The notes under the pieces are model-generated. The model saw only the letters and a program-made list of their open reading frames with translations, made no database searches and was not told where the DNA came from. Of a stretch of 64,000 nt of DNA, positions 62,600 to 64,000 are shown in pieces. Made by a program: the position numbers and the translations under genes. Source of the stretch: Dipylidium caninum (taxonomy: Eukaryota > Platyhelminthes > Cestoda > Cyclophyllidea > Dipylidiidae); assembly GCA_017562135.1 (NCBI GenBank), contig QEYB01001654.1:186001-250000 (forward strand), read 5' to 3'. Numbering within the stretch: the stretch's first letter is position 1; the number at the start of each line of letters is the position of its first letter.

Positions 62600-63388
62600 A
62601 TGTTGCAAACAGAAAGCTTGCAGAGAAGCTTCTTGTCGGCCTATGCCGAAATCGACCTACATCAACGTGGCTGTATTACACATGACGACCTTAAAAAATT
62701 CGCGGAAAATGCCAATCTCCCTGATTCTTTCACGGAAGTAAATTAATCTTTTTACTTTGATGGCCTTTTTTCCCTTCATGTTGTAGAGGTGGATCACACT
62801 ATTTGATCCCGAAAGAACTGGCAGCTTCACTTACGAACATTTCTGTGAGGTCATTGGTCTGAACAAGAAAAATCCCGCGTAAGTGAGCACTTCACACATC
62901 AATTAATTTCAGTCCCGTCCATATTGTGATTTCCTATTGAACAACTATGTTCGCGGGTTGACATACGCTTTAAATCCCGGTTTTGAATGACAAATAAATT
63001 AATGTTTTCACAAGTGGTGTCTCCGCTGATATTTAGGATCTTGTGACGTGTGCTTTACAGATCTCCTGCACCAACGCATATTAAAGAGACGATTGAATAC
63101 AAATGTTCCCTATCTCCGAAGCAGAGGTCCGATGTAACGAAATACCTGGATAAGGACTTTAATGTTGAAGATTCGAGCGGTTCGATGCAACAGATGCTAT
63201 TACACCTGGACAAACAACATGGTCCACGTTGGCGCTGTCGCGTTCTTCTTGACGAAAAGAACATTCCGGCTGTGGACGCTATCAATAAGCAGGTCTACGC
63301 CTTTAGTCCCGACGGTGGAGCTCATAAATACCTCATCTGGCGTCAAAAGGAAAAACGGAGTGGTGGTTGTTGTGCTTGCTTTGTCTAG
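62600..63388 (+). CDS. Tegumental EF-hand / dynein-light-chain protein (TAL type)
   Basis: Flatworm-type tegumental antigen, similar in layout to schistosome Sm22.6: an N-terminal EF-hand pair and a C-terminal dynein-light-chain (DLC) domain. Exons 62600-62737, 62787-62878 and 63061-63388 fit in phase and give 185 residues, the usual family length. Exon C starts MLQTESLQRSFLSAYAEIDL with loop DLHQRGCITHDD; exon 2 has a second hand, loop DPERTGSFTYEH. Both loops lack several calcium ligands. Exon 3 holds the DLC domain, including LDKQHGPRWRCRVLLDEKNI and KQVYAFSPDGGAHKYLIW. The C-terminus GGCCACFV is Cys-rich, so palmitoylation is possible. Proteins of this type are found at the tegument and are IgE targets in schistosomiasis. 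Exon C is the nearest of three candidate first exons (A 59500, B 61523). AATAAA follows at 63487. Confidence 0.88.
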
Positions 63389-63486
63389 GAATTAAATTTT
63401 CTCTGTCACCCACTCACCGCTAAAAGGCACATTTTATTACATAGTCTATACCTCTATTACTTATGCCAGTTTTTTTGGGAATCACT

Positions 63487-63492
63487 AATAAA
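63487..63492 (+). terminator. Poly(A) signal for the tegumental EF-hand gene
   Basis: AATAAA 99 bases after the stop codon at 63388. Confidence 0.65.
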
Positions 63493-64000
63493 TGTTTTCG
63501 TTGATCCGATTCTTGAAATATTTATTGAGAAGATTGCTGCATGGTGCTTTAGCTCACAGGTATTACTACTTTCCTGATTTTAACTCAAGCCTTCATTGTC
63601 AACTTTGGGGCTTAATTGTGATAAACGGAATTTAACCTTGTTATTGAGAGATTGTACTTACTGGATGGCGAAGCCCAAGTGAGTACCCTTACTCACTCTT
63701 GAACTTGCGATGAAAATTCATTCTTAGCAGGTGTAATCGCGGCGCCCATATCCCCCTCCGTTACAGTCCGCACAGCAAAAAAAGCATCATAAATTAGTAA
63801 AAAGTCTATAATTTCTACTATCCCTCTGGGAATGACCAAAGATGTTATTAATTAGTGAAACTCCTGACGACAAAGTGATCTAAGTGGGAGGACAAAAGGT
63901 AGACTATAACACACGGCTGTACTCATTATATTTAATAGCAACCTGAATTTTGGTAATAATGGTAGAAAATAAGAAGACAGTAAGAATGCGCCTGTGACGG
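63493..64000. other. Right edge, nothing recognised
   Basis: No coding exon, repeat or RNA gene seen in the last 500 bases. Confidence 0.35.

Noticed and set aside
1..64000. Bacterial-type operons, CRISPR arrays, prophage or plasmid features
   Set aside because: The DNA is clearly intron-bearing eukaryotic sequence; no regularly spaced repeats or operon-like gene strings were seen.

Overview
The window is nuclear DNA of a multi-exon eukaryote. It most resembles a parasitic flatworm, probably a tapeworm. The reasons are a tegumental EF-hand/dynein-light-chain protein (a family known mainly from flukes and tapeworms), many very small introns (about 30-46 nt), short intergenic gaps in the left part, an AT-leaning composition, and AATAAA signals shortly after several stop codons. 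I could not run a database search, so the species is open. Gene names rest on residue patterns recognised by eye, and exon borders were checked by GT-AG sites and reading phase.

Left block (1-25 kb), conserved housekeeping genes. A NUP188-type nucleoporin (minus strand, 5' part only; the gene leaves the window on the left) lies head-to-head with PMPCA, the alpha subunit of the mitochondrial processing peptidase (plus). PMPCA meets the replication-fork protein TIMELESS (minus) tail-to-tail. TIMELESS lies head-to-head with GPCPD1, a CBM20 plus GDPD glycerophosphodiesterase (plus).

Middle block (25-47 kb), looser and more lineage-specific. A gene-poor stretch of about 6 kb is followed by an orphan four-exon Gln/Ser/His-rich protein, two tiny Cys-rich proteins on opposite strands, a secreted EGF-LamG-EGF-LamG-EGF-LamG protein (minus; like the C-terminal part of perlecan, agrin or pikachurin) and a secreted GH5 endoglycoceramidase (plus).

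Right block (47-64 kb), all plus strand. It holds an orphan gene starting MGNLHT (a possible myristoylation site) with a dead mariner transposon in its last intron, a short coiled-coil gene, a TMEM186-like mitochondrial membrane protein, a diverged ADPRM-type metallophosphoesterase that lacks most metal ligands yet has intact exons, and a tegumental EF-hand/DLC gene preceded by three candidate first exons, each coding a different EF-hand and each splice-compatible with the same downstream exons.

The most novel signals are the three interchangeable EF-hand first exons, the metal-ligand-less ADPRM relative, the paired Cys-rich microgenes and the two orphan genes. The secreted and tegumental genes suggest a host-parasite interface, but no common pathway is visible; neighbours appear to be linked by position only.
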